From positions 1-35,570 of IMG/VR virus record IMGVR_UViG_3300025671_000219: DNA of 35,570 nt; one strand, given 5' to 3'. Below, piece by piece: positions 22,384-30,690 of the stretch; the first letter of the stretch is position 1, and every line of letters begins with the position of its first letter. This DNA is from a virus. The notes under the pieces were generated by a model. The model was not told the DNA's origin, made no database searches, and saw nothing but the letters and a program-made list of their open reading frames with translations. Position numbers and translations under genes: made by a program.

Positions 22384-24129
22384 ATGACAGTTAGCAGTAC
22401 CACAACTAAAAATAGCTACGCGGGTGATAGCAGCACCGTTGCGTTTTCGTACACGTTCAAGATATTTGACGAAGACGACATCACGGTTGTTTTGCGTAAC
22501 AACACTACTGGCGCTGAAACAGTCCAGGCTATTTCAACTAATTACACTGTATCTGGTGTTGGTAACGCTGGTGGTGGCACTGTTACGTTTGTAACTGCCC
22601 CAGCCACAGGCAATACTGTTGTTTTGCTGCGGATTACTCCGCTGACACAGCTAACTGACTACACGCCAAACGACCCGTTCCCAGCGGAATCACATGAGGA
22701 CGCGCTTGATAAGCTAACATTTATCACGCAAGAACTACAAGAGGAAGTCGGGCGTTCACTCAAGCTATCGCAGACAAACACTATTGCTACGGCTGAGTTT
22801 ACGGCAGGGCCAGCCGACCGTGCTAACAAAATCTTAGGCTTTGACACCAATGGTGACTTGGCTATCTTCCAGGAGATTGGCACATACAAAGGCACAGACA
22901 CAACCACGACAACGGCAGACTATGTTGAACGTGACATTGTGAAGTCAACCACAGCCGCACAACTAGATAACGTATACATTGCGTTACAGAACTCGCCTAC
23001 TGGCACAGCCCTAACAAACACATCATATTGGGCATTGCTTGTAGATGCGGTATCTGCCGCAACTTACGCAACCAATGCAGCTAACAGCGCAGCGGCTGCG
23101 TCAACATCAGAAACCAATGCCGCTACTAGCGAGACAAATGCTGCGGCAAGCTATGATGATTTTGATGACAGATATTTAGGGGCAAAAGCTGCCGACGTTC
23201 TGGTAGACAATGACGGCGACCCGCTGATTACTGGTGCTTTGTACTTTAACACCACTGATGGTGATATGCGCGTTTACAACGGTAGCGCGTGGATTAACGT
23301 AGTATCATCACTAGGCAACCTTGCTAACATTGTTGAAGATGCAACACCGCAGCTTGGTGGTGATTTGGACATCAATGGGCAGAGTATTGTGTCCACGTCA
23401 AATGCTGACATTGTTCTTACGCCAGATGGCACAGGTAATGTAACGCTTGGCACATTGACGTTTGATGCAGACCAGACAGTAGGTGCTGGTCAGGATGACT
23501 ATGTTCTGACCTACGATGACGCATCTGGTACTATTGTGCTTGAGGCTAGCGCTGGCGGTGATGTTGTTAATGACACAACTCCGCAGCTTGGTGGCACACT
23601 TGATATAAACGGTCAGCTTGTTCAGTTCCCAGATAGTACAGGTGCTACAGATAACCGGCTGCAACTTGGTACAAGCCAAGATATGCAACTGTATCACGAC
23701 GGCACAACAAACAAGATTGATACATCTGCATCACAGGAACTGCATGTAAATAGTGACGATGTGCTCTTTTATGATAATTCAGGCACAACACGAACTGCTA
23801 TCGTGTCACCTGGCAGCACAATGAATTTCCAGCTATACGACAGCACAGGCACGGTTCGCGTGTTCGCTGTCAACGGTAGTGGCAATGAGTTTTATCGTAG
23901 CGTTTATATTGAAGACCAGAGAAACCTTGCCTTTAAAGAGGATTCTGCAAACGGAAATAATTATGTAGCGTTTCAAGCACCAGCTTCTGTTGCAGCAAAC
24001 GTGGTATGGACATTGCCTGATGCAGATGGAACAAGCGGTCAAAGACTGCAAACAGATGGTTCAGGCGTTCTAAGTTGGGCAGATGAACAAGACCCTCAAG
24101 CATTAGCATTCGCAATAGCGTTAGGATAG
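22384..24129 (+). CDS. Tail fibre protein with T7 gp17-type N-terminus
   Basis: A 581-aa protein. Residues 1-150 (FSYTFKIFDEDDITVVL, VGNAGGGTVTFVTAP, LLRITPLTQLTDY, ALDKLTFITQELQEEVGRSLKL) are the T7-fibre N-terminal domain that docks to the nozzle. An Ala/Ser/Thr/Asn-rich stretch follows (about 215-245, ETNAA repeats). The distal part is beta-structural with duplicated TPQLGGxLDINGQ units near residues 320 and 400. This is the trunk fibre on which the following proteins may assemble. GGAG precedes the ATG; a TATATATG-rich box lies about 20 bp upstream. Confidence 0.85.
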   Translation: MTVSSTTTKNSYAGDSSTVAFSYTFKIFDEDDITVVLRNNTTGAETVQAISTNYTVSGVGNAGGGTVTFVTAPATGNTVVLLRITPLTQLTDYTPNDPFPAESHEDALDKLTFITQELQEEVGRSLKLSQTNTIATAEFTAGPADRANKILGFDTNGDLAIFQEIGTYKGTDTTTTTADYVERDIVKSTTAAQLDNVYIALQNSPTGTALTNTSYWALLVDAVSAATYATNAANSAAAASTSETNAATSETNAAASYDDFDDRYLGAKAADVLVDNDGDPLITGALYFNTTDGDMRVYNGSAWINVVSSLGNLANIVEDATPQLGGDLDINGQSIVSTSNADIVLTPDGTGNVTLGTLTFDADQTVGAGQDDYVLTYDDASGTIVLEASAGGDVVNDTTPQLGGTLDINGQLVQFPDSTGATDNRLQLGTSQDMQLYHDGTTNKIDTSASQELHVNSDDVLFYDNSGTTRTAIVSPGSTMNFQLYDSTGTVRVFAVNGSGNEFYRSVYIEDQRNLAFKEDSANGNNYVAFQAPASVAANVVWTLPDADGTSGQRLQTDGSGVLSWADEQDPQALAFAIALG

Positions 24130-24133
24130 GACA

Positions 24134-24478
24134 ATGGCAAACGCATTTTTATCAGAAACAGATACAGCCATAGGCACGTCACCAGCCAGTGTCTTGACTT
24201 GTGGCGCATCAACCCAAACGACTGTAATTGGCATGAGTGTTGCCAATATTGTCACCAGCCAGATTACTGTTGACGTACAGCTTGACGCATCTGCGCGTAC
24301 CAGCGGTGCTGAAGATAGTGTATACTTGGTTAAGGCTGCACCGATACCTGTTGGCGGTAGCTTGGTTGTTATTGGTGGCGACCAGAAAGTTGTGATGGAA
24401 CCAGGGGATGTTATCAAGGTTACGTCAGATACAGCATCATCCGCTGACGTAGTTATTAGTCACCTTGATATTACATAA
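24134..24478 (+). CDS. Fibre-region conserved protein (114 aa)
   Basis: A 114-aa beta-rich protein: MANAFLSETDTAIGTSPA, IGMSVANIVTSQITVDVQLDA, then SVYLVKAAPIPVGGSLVVIGG and MEPGDVIKVTSD. I recognise this as a small protein commonly placed between fibre genes in marine phages; the GGSLVVxGGxQKxVxEPGDxI pattern is typical. Probable minor fibre or baseplate-like component; function unproven. Confidence 0.72.
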   Translation: MANAFLSETDTAIGTSPASVLTCGASTQTTVIGMSVANIVTSQITVDVQLDASARTSGAEDSVYLVKAAPIPVGGSLVVIGGDQKVVMEPGDVIKVTSDTASSADVVISHLDIT

Positions 24479-24488
24479 GGATTAGGCA

Positions 24489-25586
24489 ATGGCTTATTTA
24501 GGCAACACACCTGCGGCACGATTCAGTTCCATGCAGTATCAGGATTTAACTGGTGGTACTGGGACTAGCTTTACGTTAGACCACGCTGTTGGTAACGAAC
24601 AGGAAATAGAGGTTTTTGTCAACAACGTCCGGCAAGAACCTAGTGTTGCGTATACTGTGTCCGGCACTGCATTGACTATGACAGGCAGCATTGTAGCCAC
24701 TGATGTTTTCTATGTAGTGTTCCAAGGTCTTGCCCAGCAAACGGCAACACACCCATCTAATCAAGCCCTACAGGCTACCAGCGGTACATTCTCTGGTGCT
24801 GTGTCTGCTGCATCTGCAACCGTAACTGGCGACCTCACCGTAGACACCAACACGCTTTACGTTGACAGCACGAATAACAACGTGGGCATTGGGACTGGTT
24901 CGCCTAATATGCCGTTGCACATCAGTAACTCTACCGATGGAAATCTAGTTAATTTATATACAACTGGAACAGGTGGTGGTGCGGCTCAATTAACAATTAC
25001 TGGTGCTTCAAACCTCATTAAAATGACAACGGGCGGAAGTGATGCTTTAGCATTTGAAACATCCGGTTCTAACGAACGGATGCGTATTGATAACAATGGA
25101 AATGTTGCGCTAAATGGCAGTGTTCGTGACTCATCAAGGTTTACCATTAACGGAAATGTGTCCAACCCTAACCTTCAATCGTGGCAAAATACCACGTCTG
25201 GCGTTACTCACTTTTGGTTTAGAAATCCGAATGGAATTGTTGGAAGTATAGTCACTAGCGGTTCATCAACTGCTTACAACACCTCATCCGACTATCGCCT
25301 CAAGACCGCAGTCACTTACGACTGGGATGCAACCACACGCCTCAAGCAGTTACGCCCAGCTAGGTTTGAGTGGATTGCTGATGGCGAGGACGCTGTGCCT
25401 GTCGATGGTTTCCTAGCACACGAGGTGCAGGACGTTGTTCCAGAAGCTATCACCGGCACACACAATGAAGTGGATGACGAGGGCAACCCTGTCTATCAGG
25501 GCATTGACCAGTCTAAGCTAGTACCGTTGTTGGTTAAGACTATCCAAGAATTAGAAGCCCGCATTGCAGCGTTGGAGGCAAACTAA
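24489..25586 (+). CDS. Tail fibre with S74 intramolecular chaperone
   Basis: A 365-aa protein. The N-terminal head (LTGGTGTSFTLDHAV, EIEVFVNNVRQEPSVAYTVSG) is a repeated adaptor type in phage fibres. The middle contains GDLTVDTNTLYVDSTNN, shared nearly word for word with the 26385 gene. The C-terminal 100 residues are a peptidase S74 domain: SDYRLKTAVTYDW with the conserved Ser-Asp at the self-cleavage site, GFLAHEVQDVVPEAI and a final coiled coil (TIQELEARIAALEAN). The domain trimerises the fibre and cuts itself off. It overlaps the next gene by ATGG/TAATGG. Confidence 0.88.
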   Translation: MAYLGNTPAARFSSMQYQDLTGGTGTSFTLDHAVGNEQEIEVFVNNVRQEPSVAYTVSGTALTMTGSIVATDVFYVVFQGLAQQTATHPSNQALQATSGTFSGAVSAASATVTGDLTVDTNTLYVDSTNNNVGIGTGSPNMPLHISNSTDGNLVNLYTTGTGGGAAQLTITGASNLIKMTTGGSDALAFETSGSNERMRIDNNGNVALNGSVRDSSRFTINGNVSNPNLQSWQNTTSGVTHFWFRNPNGIVGSIVTSGSSTAYNTSSDYRLKTAVTYDWDATTRLKQLRPARFEWIADGEDAVPVDGFLAHEVQDVVPEAITGTHNEVDDEGNPVYQGIDQSKLVPLLVKTIQELEARIAALEAN

Positions 25587-26074
25587 TGGCACTAAGTAAA
25601 ATTACAAAAGCTGATGACATAACGTTATCCGGCGGTGTCTATGTGGGCGGCACGGCTTCGGATAATTATCTGGATGACTATGAGGAGGGGACTTGGACTC
25701 CGACTTATGAGGGGTCAACTTCAAACCCTACAGTAACTCACGATACCCAAGATGGTCGGTATACAAAAGTAGGTAACCTAGTAACAATAACCTTTAAAAT
25801 TGGCACAGATTCCGCTACTGGTGGAAGCGGAAATCTTCTTGTTGCTGGACTACCTTTTACTCCAGCCACCACATTTTACTTTGGAGTTGTTGCATACAAC
25901 TTTTCTGGCGCAAACGGCACTTATAATAGCGATAGACCAATTTATAGTTTTGTTACAGGAAGCACGATGCGTCTTTGGCGGGGAGACACCGGCAACCTAC
26001 AGTGTTCTGCTCTTTCTAGTTCAACTAACGCTAATCGCTTATTCGGGGTAGCTCATTACTACACAGACACATAA
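25586..26074 (+). CDS. Fibre-tip or receptor-binding protein (162 aa)
   Basis: A 162-aa beta-rich protein with DYEEGTWTPTYEG, a motif common at the distal end of phage tail fibres, followed by GRYTKVGNLVTITFKI and a Gly/Ser/Thr-rich jelly-roll-like remainder. It begins at the last base of the S74 fibre gene, so it may be the separate receptor-binding tip. Base composition is more A+T-rich than the fibre N-termini, which fits module exchange. Confidence 0.7.
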   Translation: MALSKITKADDITLSGGVYVGGTASDNYLDDYEEGTWTPTYEGSTSNPTVTHDTQDGRYTKVGNLVTITFKIGTDSATGGSGNLLVAGLPFTPATTFYFGVVAYNFSGANGTYNSDRPIYSFVTGSTMRLWRGDTGNLQCSALSSSTNANRLFGVAHYYTDT

Positions 26075-26107
26075 CCCCATCGGAGATGAGGGTTGGACAG
26101 TCCAGCC
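26072..26107 (+). other. Paired hairpins between fibre genes
   Basis: An AACCC/GGGTT stem (26073-26095 area) partly overlaps a second stem, GGTTGGAC and GTCCAGCC (26091-26107, one G-T pair), just before the AAGGAG site of the next gene. The two stems are mutually exclusive at GGTT. This could be a leader switch or a remnant of module exchange. Confidence 0.35.
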
Positions 26108-26120
26108 AAAGGAGATAAAA

Positions 26121-26375
26121 ATGGCACTAACAGAAGAAACAGTACAAGACAAAATTGAAATCGTAGGCGACTACAAGCACGTTCAGGTACGCACCGCAAC
26201 AGTCATCAAGCGTGATGGCGTTGAGATTAGTCGTGCGTTTTCACGACACGTTGTAGCACCTAACGCTGACATCAGTGGTGAAAGCGCAGAGGTACAAGCT
26301 ATCTGTGCAGCGGTACATACACAGGCTGTGAAGGATGCCTATGCGGCACATCTGGCGGCACAAGAAACTCCATAA
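26121..26375 (+). CDS. Conserved fibre-region protein (84 aa)
   Basis: An 84-aa protein: MALTEETVQDKIEIVGDYKHVQVRT, then KRDGVEISRAFSRHVVAP and a helical end (EVQAICAAVHTQAVKDAY). I recognise this as a very common small protein next to fibre genes in marine phages; function is unknown, possibly a fibre assembly helper. AAAGGAG lies 7 bp before the ATG. Confidence 0.75.
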   Translation: MALTEETVQDKIEIVGDYKHVQVRTATVIKRDGVEISRAFSRHVVAPNADISGESAEVQAICAAVHTQAVKDAYAAHLAAQETP

Positions 26376-26384
26376 GGAAACACG

Positions 26385-27602
26385 ATGGCATATATAGGAA
26401 AATCCCCTACAGGAACTGGCGTTAGGTCACGTTATTATTACACAGCCACTGGCGGTGAAACATCACTGTCCGGTGCTGATGATAATAGCAACACGCTGGT
26501 ATTTAGTGATGGCAACTATGTAGACGTTATGCTTAACGGCGTTACGTTGGTTGCTGGCACTGACTACAACACTTCGACAGCCAATACCATTGGTGGTCTG
26601 GCGGCTTTGTCTGCAAGCGACATTGTAGAAATTGTGGTGTATGACATCTTTACTGTAGCGGATACTGTGTCTGCTAAGAATGGCGGTACGTTTAGCGGTA
26701 ATGTGGCTATGAACGGCGACCTTACCGTGGACACTAACACCCTCTACGTTGATAGCACGAATAATCGGGTGGGCATAAACCAAGCGTCACCAAGCCACCC
26801 TATTCACGTTGGCACATCTGATTTGATACTGGACAGCAGCGGAAACTTACAGCTAGGCAAAACGGCATCTGGAATAGGAACCAACGGCATCACCCTTTAC
26901 GGCGATGGTGCTATTGGTGCGGCTGACTTTACGCGAGATGGCGGCAGAACACTTGCGCTGAACCGCAAGACTAGTGATGGCGACATTGTTGAATTCCGCA
27001 AAGACGGCACCACTGTGGGTAGTGTTGGAACAAACGAAAACACTGACTTGTATATTGCGGGTGGTGATACTGGTCTTTTGTTTAACGATAGTGCTGATTT
27101 TATTTCTCCAGCTACCGCAACTGGCTCAGGTAGAGATAATGCGGTAGATTTAGGATATTCAACGGTTCGTTGGGGTGACGTTTACGCCACAAACGGCACT
27201 ATCCAAACATCTGACGCTAACGAAAAGCAGCAAATCGCAACTCTGACTGATGCTGAAATCACAGCCGCTAAAGCCATCAGCCAACTGTTCAAAACCTTCA
27301 AGTGGAACAGCGCAGTTGAAGCCAAAGGCGATGCAGCCAGAACACACACAGGTGTTATTGCGCAGGACGTTGAGGCAGCTATGACTTCCGCTGGGCTAGA
27401 TGCTGGTGACTATGCGTTTTTTATTAGCAGCACTTGGTATGTTGATGCTGATGGCAATGAGGTAGAAGCTGACGCTGAAGGTGCTATTGAAAAGAACCGC
27501 AAGGGCATCCGCTATCCTGAGTTGCTTGCCTTTGTGGGTGCAGCAACTGAACAACGGTTGGCTAATATTGAAACACGCCTAGCGGCACTGGAGAATGTGT
27601 AA
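26385..27602 (+). CDS. Second tail fibre with S74 chaperone domain
   Basis: A 405-aa protein beginning MAYIGKSPTGTGVRSR and with an N-terminal beta domain (VDVMLNGVTLVAGTDYN). The shared unit GDLTVDTNTLYVDSTNN (about residues 108-125) links it to the first S74 fibre. C-terminal S74 domain: TSDANEKQQIATL with the Ser-Asp pair, HTGVIAQDVEAAM, and a final coiled coil (TEQRLANIETRLAALENV). Like the first, it should trimerise and self-cleave. Presence of two such fibres suggests paralogous receptor-binding arms. Confidence 0.88.
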   Translation: MAYIGKSPTGTGVRSRYYYTATGGETSLSGADDNSNTLVFSDGNYVDVMLNGVTLVAGTDYNTSTANTIGGLAALSASDIVEIVVYDIFTVADTVSAKNGGTFSGNVAMNGDLTVDTNTLYVDSTNNRVGINQASPSHPIHVGTSDLILDSSGNLQLGKTASGIGTNGITLYGDGAIGAADFTRDGGRTLALNRKTSDGDIVEFRKDGTTVGSVGTNENTDLYIAGGDTGLLFNDSADFISPATATGSGRDNAVDLGYSTVRWGDVYATNGTIQTSDANEKQQIATLTDAEITAAKAISQLFKTFKWNSAVEAKGDAARTHTGVIAQDVEAAMTSAGLDAGDYAFFISSTWYVDADGNEVEADAEGAIEKNRKGIRYPELLAFVGAATEQRLANIETRLAALENV

Positions 27603-28666
27603 TGAGTAGGGCAAGAGAATTTGCAGATTTAGCTGGTAGCGCAGATGCTGGTGGTCTGACAGGCCGCAACTTCATCATCAATGGTGCTATGCAGGTTAAT
27701 CAAAGAGGTGATGTTAGTGCTTCATCAGGGGGTGGTTATTTTTCTTGTGACCGTTATTCAATACGACAGTCTGGTAGTTATCTAGCTTCGTTAACCTTTG
27801 ATGTAACGCAAGAAACTACCTCACCACCTAATGGTTTTAAATATTATTACCAGTTAAAAACTTTAACAGGGGATACGCCTTCTGGCGATGAAGCAGGTAG
27901 TGTTAGATATGTTGTAGAAGATAAAGATATTGAAAACTTTGGCTTTGGAACATCTGATGCTAAGTCATTTACTTTATCTTTTTGGGTTAAAGCGAGTGTT
28001 GCAGGTATTTATTCCGTAGGGTTTGTTGCAGGTGGTAGTGACTACTCTTATGTAGCAGAATACACTATATCTTCTGTTAACACTTGGGAGTATATATCTA
28101 TTTCTGTACCTGCCCCTACTTCTGGAACGTGGTCATCTTCGGGTGCAGGTATGCAAATACACTGGAATGTAGCAGGTGCTTCTGGCGGTACTTATGACAC
28201 AACAGCCGGTTCTTGGATAGCGGCTGATAAACGTTATAGTAATAATCAAGTTAATAATACTGCGACCGCAAACAACACGTTTAATTTCACAGGCGTCCAG
28301 CTAGAAGTAGGTGACACAGCCACGCCGTTTGAACACCGCAGCTTTGGCGATGAGTTGCGTAGGTGTCAGCGGTATTACCAGTTAAATGTATCGTGTTCTG
28401 GGGGGTATTCAAACAGCGGTGGCTCACAAGCTGCGTTTATTGTTCCTTTTGCTGTAGATATGCGGGCTACACCAAGCGCAACATTAGTAAGCGGAACAAA
28501 TGTAATAGAAGACTATTATAGTGCTAGTAGAACTGCCACTTCTATTGGCACCTTTGGGAGTCCGTCTAGTAGTAGAAGCCTAGGCGTAGTTCTTGATACT
28601 TCTACCATAGGAGACAAAACTCAAGGTTTATTTGCTAACGCTGTTGGTTTTGATTCGGAGTTATAA
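27602..28666 (+). CDS. Receptor-binding / carbohydrate-binding-like tail protein
   Basis: A 354-aa protein: the start FIINGAMQVNQRGDVS and DRYSIRQSG, a jelly-roll domain (FTLSFWVKASVAGIYSVGF, WEYISISVPAP, TFNFTGVQLEVGDTATPFEHRSFGDELRRCQRYYQ), and a variable Ser/Gly-rich C-terminal part. This layout is typical of phage tail proteins with a carbohydrate-binding-module-like fold. The C-terminal part from about residue 265 is more A+T-rich than the conserved block, as expected for a host-specific tip. Confidence 0.8.
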   Translation: MSRAREFADLAGSADAGGLTGRNFIINGAMQVNQRGDVSASSGGGYFSCDRYSIRQSGSYLASLTFDVTQETTSPPNGFKYYYQLKTLTGDTPSGDEAGSVRYVVEDKDIENFGFGTSDAKSFTLSFWVKASVAGIYSVGFVAGGSDYSYVAEYTISSVNTWEYISISVPAPTSGTWSSSGAGMQIHWNVAGASGGTYDTTAGSWIAADKRYSNNQVNNTATANNTFNFTGVQLEVGDTATPFEHRSFGDELRRCQRYYQLNVSCSGGYSNSGGSQAAFIVPFAVDMRATPSATLVSGTNVIEDYYSASRTATSIGTFGSPSSSRSLGVVLDTSTIGDKTQGLFANAVGFDSEL

Positions 28667-28668
28667 AA

Positions 28669-28863
28669 ATGAATGAAATAGCTATTACATCAGCACAATA
28701 TCAAACACATCAAATAAACGAGACAGAAGCTGTAAACTGTAGTATCAAAGCCACTATTGACGGCATCGAAACGTCAGTACCCCTTGACCCAGCCAACCGG
28801 CACTACGCAGAGATTATGCGTCAGGTAGACGCTGGCACCTTGACCATAGCAGAGGCAGACTAA
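28669..28863 (+). CDS. Small conserved phage protein (64 aa)
   Basis: A 64-aa protein whose C-terminal half reads IDGIETSVPLDPANRHYAEIMRQVDAGTLTIAEAD, a pattern I recognise from small proteins next to tail fibres in marine phages. It follows the receptor-binding gene by 2 bp and overlaps the next start (TAATG). Possible fibre assembly role; not established. Confidence 0.7.
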   Translation: MNEIAITSAQYQTHQINETEAVNCSIKATIDGIETSVPLDPANRHYAEIMRQVDAGTLTIAEAD

Positions 28864-29036
28864 TGACCGAAGAAACCAAGACAACGGCTGACCTAGCTTT
28901 CGGCGGTATTACAATAGGCGCGTTCTTTGAAGCGTTGCCTGAGATTACTGCGCTGGTTGCGTTGTGTTGGTGGTTGCTGCGTATCTGGGAGACTGAGACC
29001 GTGAAGCGGTTGACTGGTCGACAGGACGATGTATAA
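28863..29036 (+). CDS. Small membrane protein, possible holin (57 aa)
   Basis: A 57-aa frame starting MTEETKTTADLAFGG with one clear transmembrane segment (ALPEITALVALCWWLLRIW, residues 24-42) and a short basic tail. Small single-span proteins of this type near lysis genes often act as holins or holin partners, but two other holin candidates lie 1.1-1.3 kb downstream. It overlaps the previous gene by one base and the next by 8 bp. Confidence 0.6.
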   Translation: MTEETKTTADLAFGGITIGAFFEALPEITALVALCWWLLRIWETETVKRLTGRQDDV

Positions 29037-29229
29037 GGCGATTGTCCTAGCTTGTGTCATTGGTTCACCGACTAACTGTGTAGAATTTCACGATATTAGA
29101 GGCCCATATTATACTGAGAGAGAGTGTCGTAACCGCGCTATGGAGATGTCAAGGGCGGTAGGAGAGATAGCAAACTTAATGCCTATTAAATGGCGTTGTG
29201 ACGTTCTAAAGAAAGGAATGCTGTCATAG
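29029..29229 (+). CDS. Small Cys-containing exported protein (66 aa)
   Basis: A 66-aa protein with a hydrophobic start (MYKAIVLACVIGSPTN) that may be a short signal segment. Four Cys (C9, C17, C33, C57) could form disulphides if exported. Pattern EFHDIRGPYYTERECRNRAMEM. It lies in the lysis region and may be periplasmic; the hydrophobic stretch is short, so export is uncertain. Its TAG stop overlaps the presumed ATA start of the next gene. Confidence 0.6.
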   Translation: MYKAIVLACVIGSPTNCVEFHDIRGPYYTERECRNRAMEMSRAVGEIANLMPIKWRCDVLKKGMLS

Positions 29230-29702
29230 ACCCTATTAGCATCACAGCGGCTGTCAGTGGGGCTACAGCGGCGTTTAACACTATCAAGAGTATGATTGCC
29301 GCTGGCAGAGACATTGAATCCTGTATGGGCGATGTGTCGCGCTGGATGAAGATGGCATCTGACGTTGACCAGGCCGAGAAACAGGCCAAGAACCCACCTA
29401 TATTTAAGAAGCTATTAGCCGCTGGTTCTGTTGAGGAAGAAGCATTACAGGCTTACGCAGCCAAGAAGAAGCTGGAGGCGCAGCGACAGGAACTCAAGAA
29501 CTTTCTGAACATGTCATACGGCCCACAAGCCTGGGCAGATTTAATCCAGCTTGAAGGCAGAATAAGGAAACAGAGACAGGAAGCCATTTACAAGCAGCAA
29601 GAAAGACGGCGGCAAATACTAGAGGTAGTGGTTGTTGTGGCTGCAACTGGACTAGGCGCTGCCTTATTGTTATTTATAATCTGGCTGGCGGTCAGAACCT
29701 GA
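29226..29702 (+). CDS. Tail-anchored membrane protein; probable ATA start
   Basis: The frame is open upstream of ATG 29292, and the codons from 29226 read (ATA) DPISITAAVSGATAAFNTIKSM, which looks like a genuine N-terminus; MDPISx is a common start for this kind of phage protein. No ATG, GTG or TTG lies there, so ATA at 29226, overlapping the previous TAG and about 8 bp after AAGGA, is the likely start (158 aa). The safe alternative is ATG 29292 (136 aa). The protein is helical and charged, with a coiled-coil region (KKKLEAQRQELKNF, RIRKQRQEAIYKQQERR) and one C-terminal transmembrane helix (VVVVVAATGLGAALLLFII). Confidence 0.65.
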   Translation: MDPISITAAVSGATAAFNTIKSMIAAGRDIESCMGDVSRWMKMASDVDQAEKQAKNPPIFKKLLAAGSVEEEALQAYAAKKKLEAQRQELKNFLNMSYGPQAWADLIQLEGRIRKQRQEAIYKQQERRRQILEVVVVVAATGLGAALLLFIIWLAVRT

Positions 29703-29703
29703 T

Positions 29704-30117
29704 ATGAGTCAGACAACCACAGGCTTGATTGGTGAATACCTGGCAGCGGGGATTATGTTATCATTAGGCTGGCGAGTGTCGATGTGCCAGCAAGACAAAG
29801 TGGATTTATTGGCGTGGAAAGATGATGAATATATCAGGATACAAGTTAAGACTGCGCAGCTATCTGGCGAGAAAGATGCTAGAACTCCGGTGTACCATTT
29901 TCAGTTTGGTAGTGGACAAAAGAATAAAGTTTTACCAAGTGAGAAAGACTATGACATATTATGCCTTGTGGGCTATCAACATCGGAAAGCGTTGTTCATG
30001 CCAGTCGCCCAAGTGCAACAATATTCTAAGCGCATGTCGCCCCAGTTATTTGATGCGCCTAAAGCGGAGTTGCATTCGTTTAATAAAGCGATTGCGGCGG
30101 TTAGGGCGGCGCGATGA
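29704..30117 (+). CDS. PD-(D/E)XK-type endonuclease-like protein (137 aa)
   Basis: Pattern TTGLIGEYLAAGIMLSLGW (E11), CQQDKVDLLAW (D34), then IRIQVKTA (Q47-x-K49), then YHFQFGSG and DYDILCLVGY. This is the layout of the small PD-(D/E)XK family related to intron-encoded nucleases, where Gln often replaces the second acidic residue. It probably cuts DNA; the target is unknown. It lies among lysis genes, one base after its upstream neighbour, and overlaps the next gene by ATGA. Confidence 0.75.
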   Translation: MSQTTTGLIGEYLAAGIMLSLGWRVSMCQQDKVDLLAWKDDEYIRIQVKTAQLSGEKDARTPVYHFQFGSGQKNKVLPSEKDYDILCLVGYQHRKALFMPVAQVQQYSKRMSPQLFDAPKAELHSFNKAIAAVRAAR

Positions 30118-30344
30118 GTGCTAAACAGATACTTGAATGGAAGATACTGCCGCGCTTTATGATGCTAGTTATGACGCTAATGAGTTGGCGTGTGGTAGAA
30201 TGGTTTATGTCATTGCCTAATCCAAGCCCTTCACAAGCTGGCCTGGTTAGCGTGGTGACAGGCGCGATGACTGGCGCATTTGCAGTCTGGATGAACCATG
30301 AGGGGAAAGGCCATGTGGCAAGCACTGATAAGCCCAATCGCTAA
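30114..30344 (+). CDS. Small two-span membrane protein, probable holin (76 aa)
   Basis: A 76-aa protein: WKILPRFMMLVMTLMSWRVVEWFM and AGLVSVVTGAMTGAFAVWM are two hydrophobic segments with the turn LPNPSPSQ between. I recognise this pattern from marine phage lysis cassettes, where it is called a holin or left unnamed. It overlaps the nuclease gene (ATGA) and overlaps the start of the three-span holin gene by 32 bp. Confidence 0.7.
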   Translation: MSAKQILEWKILPRFMMLVMTLMSWRVVEWFMSLPNPSPSQAGLVSVVTGAMTGAFAVWMNHEGKGHVASTDKPNR

Positions 30345-30690
30345 TCTTGCTGGTTCTTTTTTAGAACGCAAGGTTGAGGAACAGAAAGGCAAGACGGCTG
30401 TAGCTGTTGCCAAGGCTACGGCTGAAGCAGAGGTTATGAAGGTCGCAGCTACGCATGAGGCTGGCTGGGAAAAGATTATGGCACAGGCATCCGGCGATAG
30501 CTGGAAAGACGAAGCCTGGACGGTTTTATTTATTATCATTATAGCTATGTGCTTCATCCCTCCGTTGCAACCCTATGTTGAACGGGGCTTTGCTGCGCTT
30601 GAAACAACGCCTGATTGGTTTCAGTGGGCAATGTATGCTAGTATAGGCGCATCATTTGGGATTCGGGGTTTGAAAGGATTTAGAAAGTAA
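30313..30690 (+). CDS. GTA-type three-TM holin
   Basis: Start chosen at ATG 30313 (GAGGGG 8-10 bp upstream); an in-frame ATG at 30298 lacks a site. The 125-aa protein begins WQALISPIANLAGSFLERK, then a charged Ala/Lys/Glu helix, the conserved SWKDEAWTVLFIIIIAMCF, and a last hydrophobic segment (FQWAMYASIGASFGIRG). This matches the holin family first described in gene transfer agents of Rhodobacterales. It should form membrane lesions that release or activate the endolysin. It overlaps the next start (TAATG). Confidence 0.82.
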   Translation: MWQALISPIANLAGSFLERKVEEQKGKTAVAVAKATAEAEVMKVAATHEAGWEKIMAQASGDSWKDEAWTVLFIIIIAMCFIPPLQPYVERGFAALETTPDWFQWAMYASIGASFGIRGLKGFRK

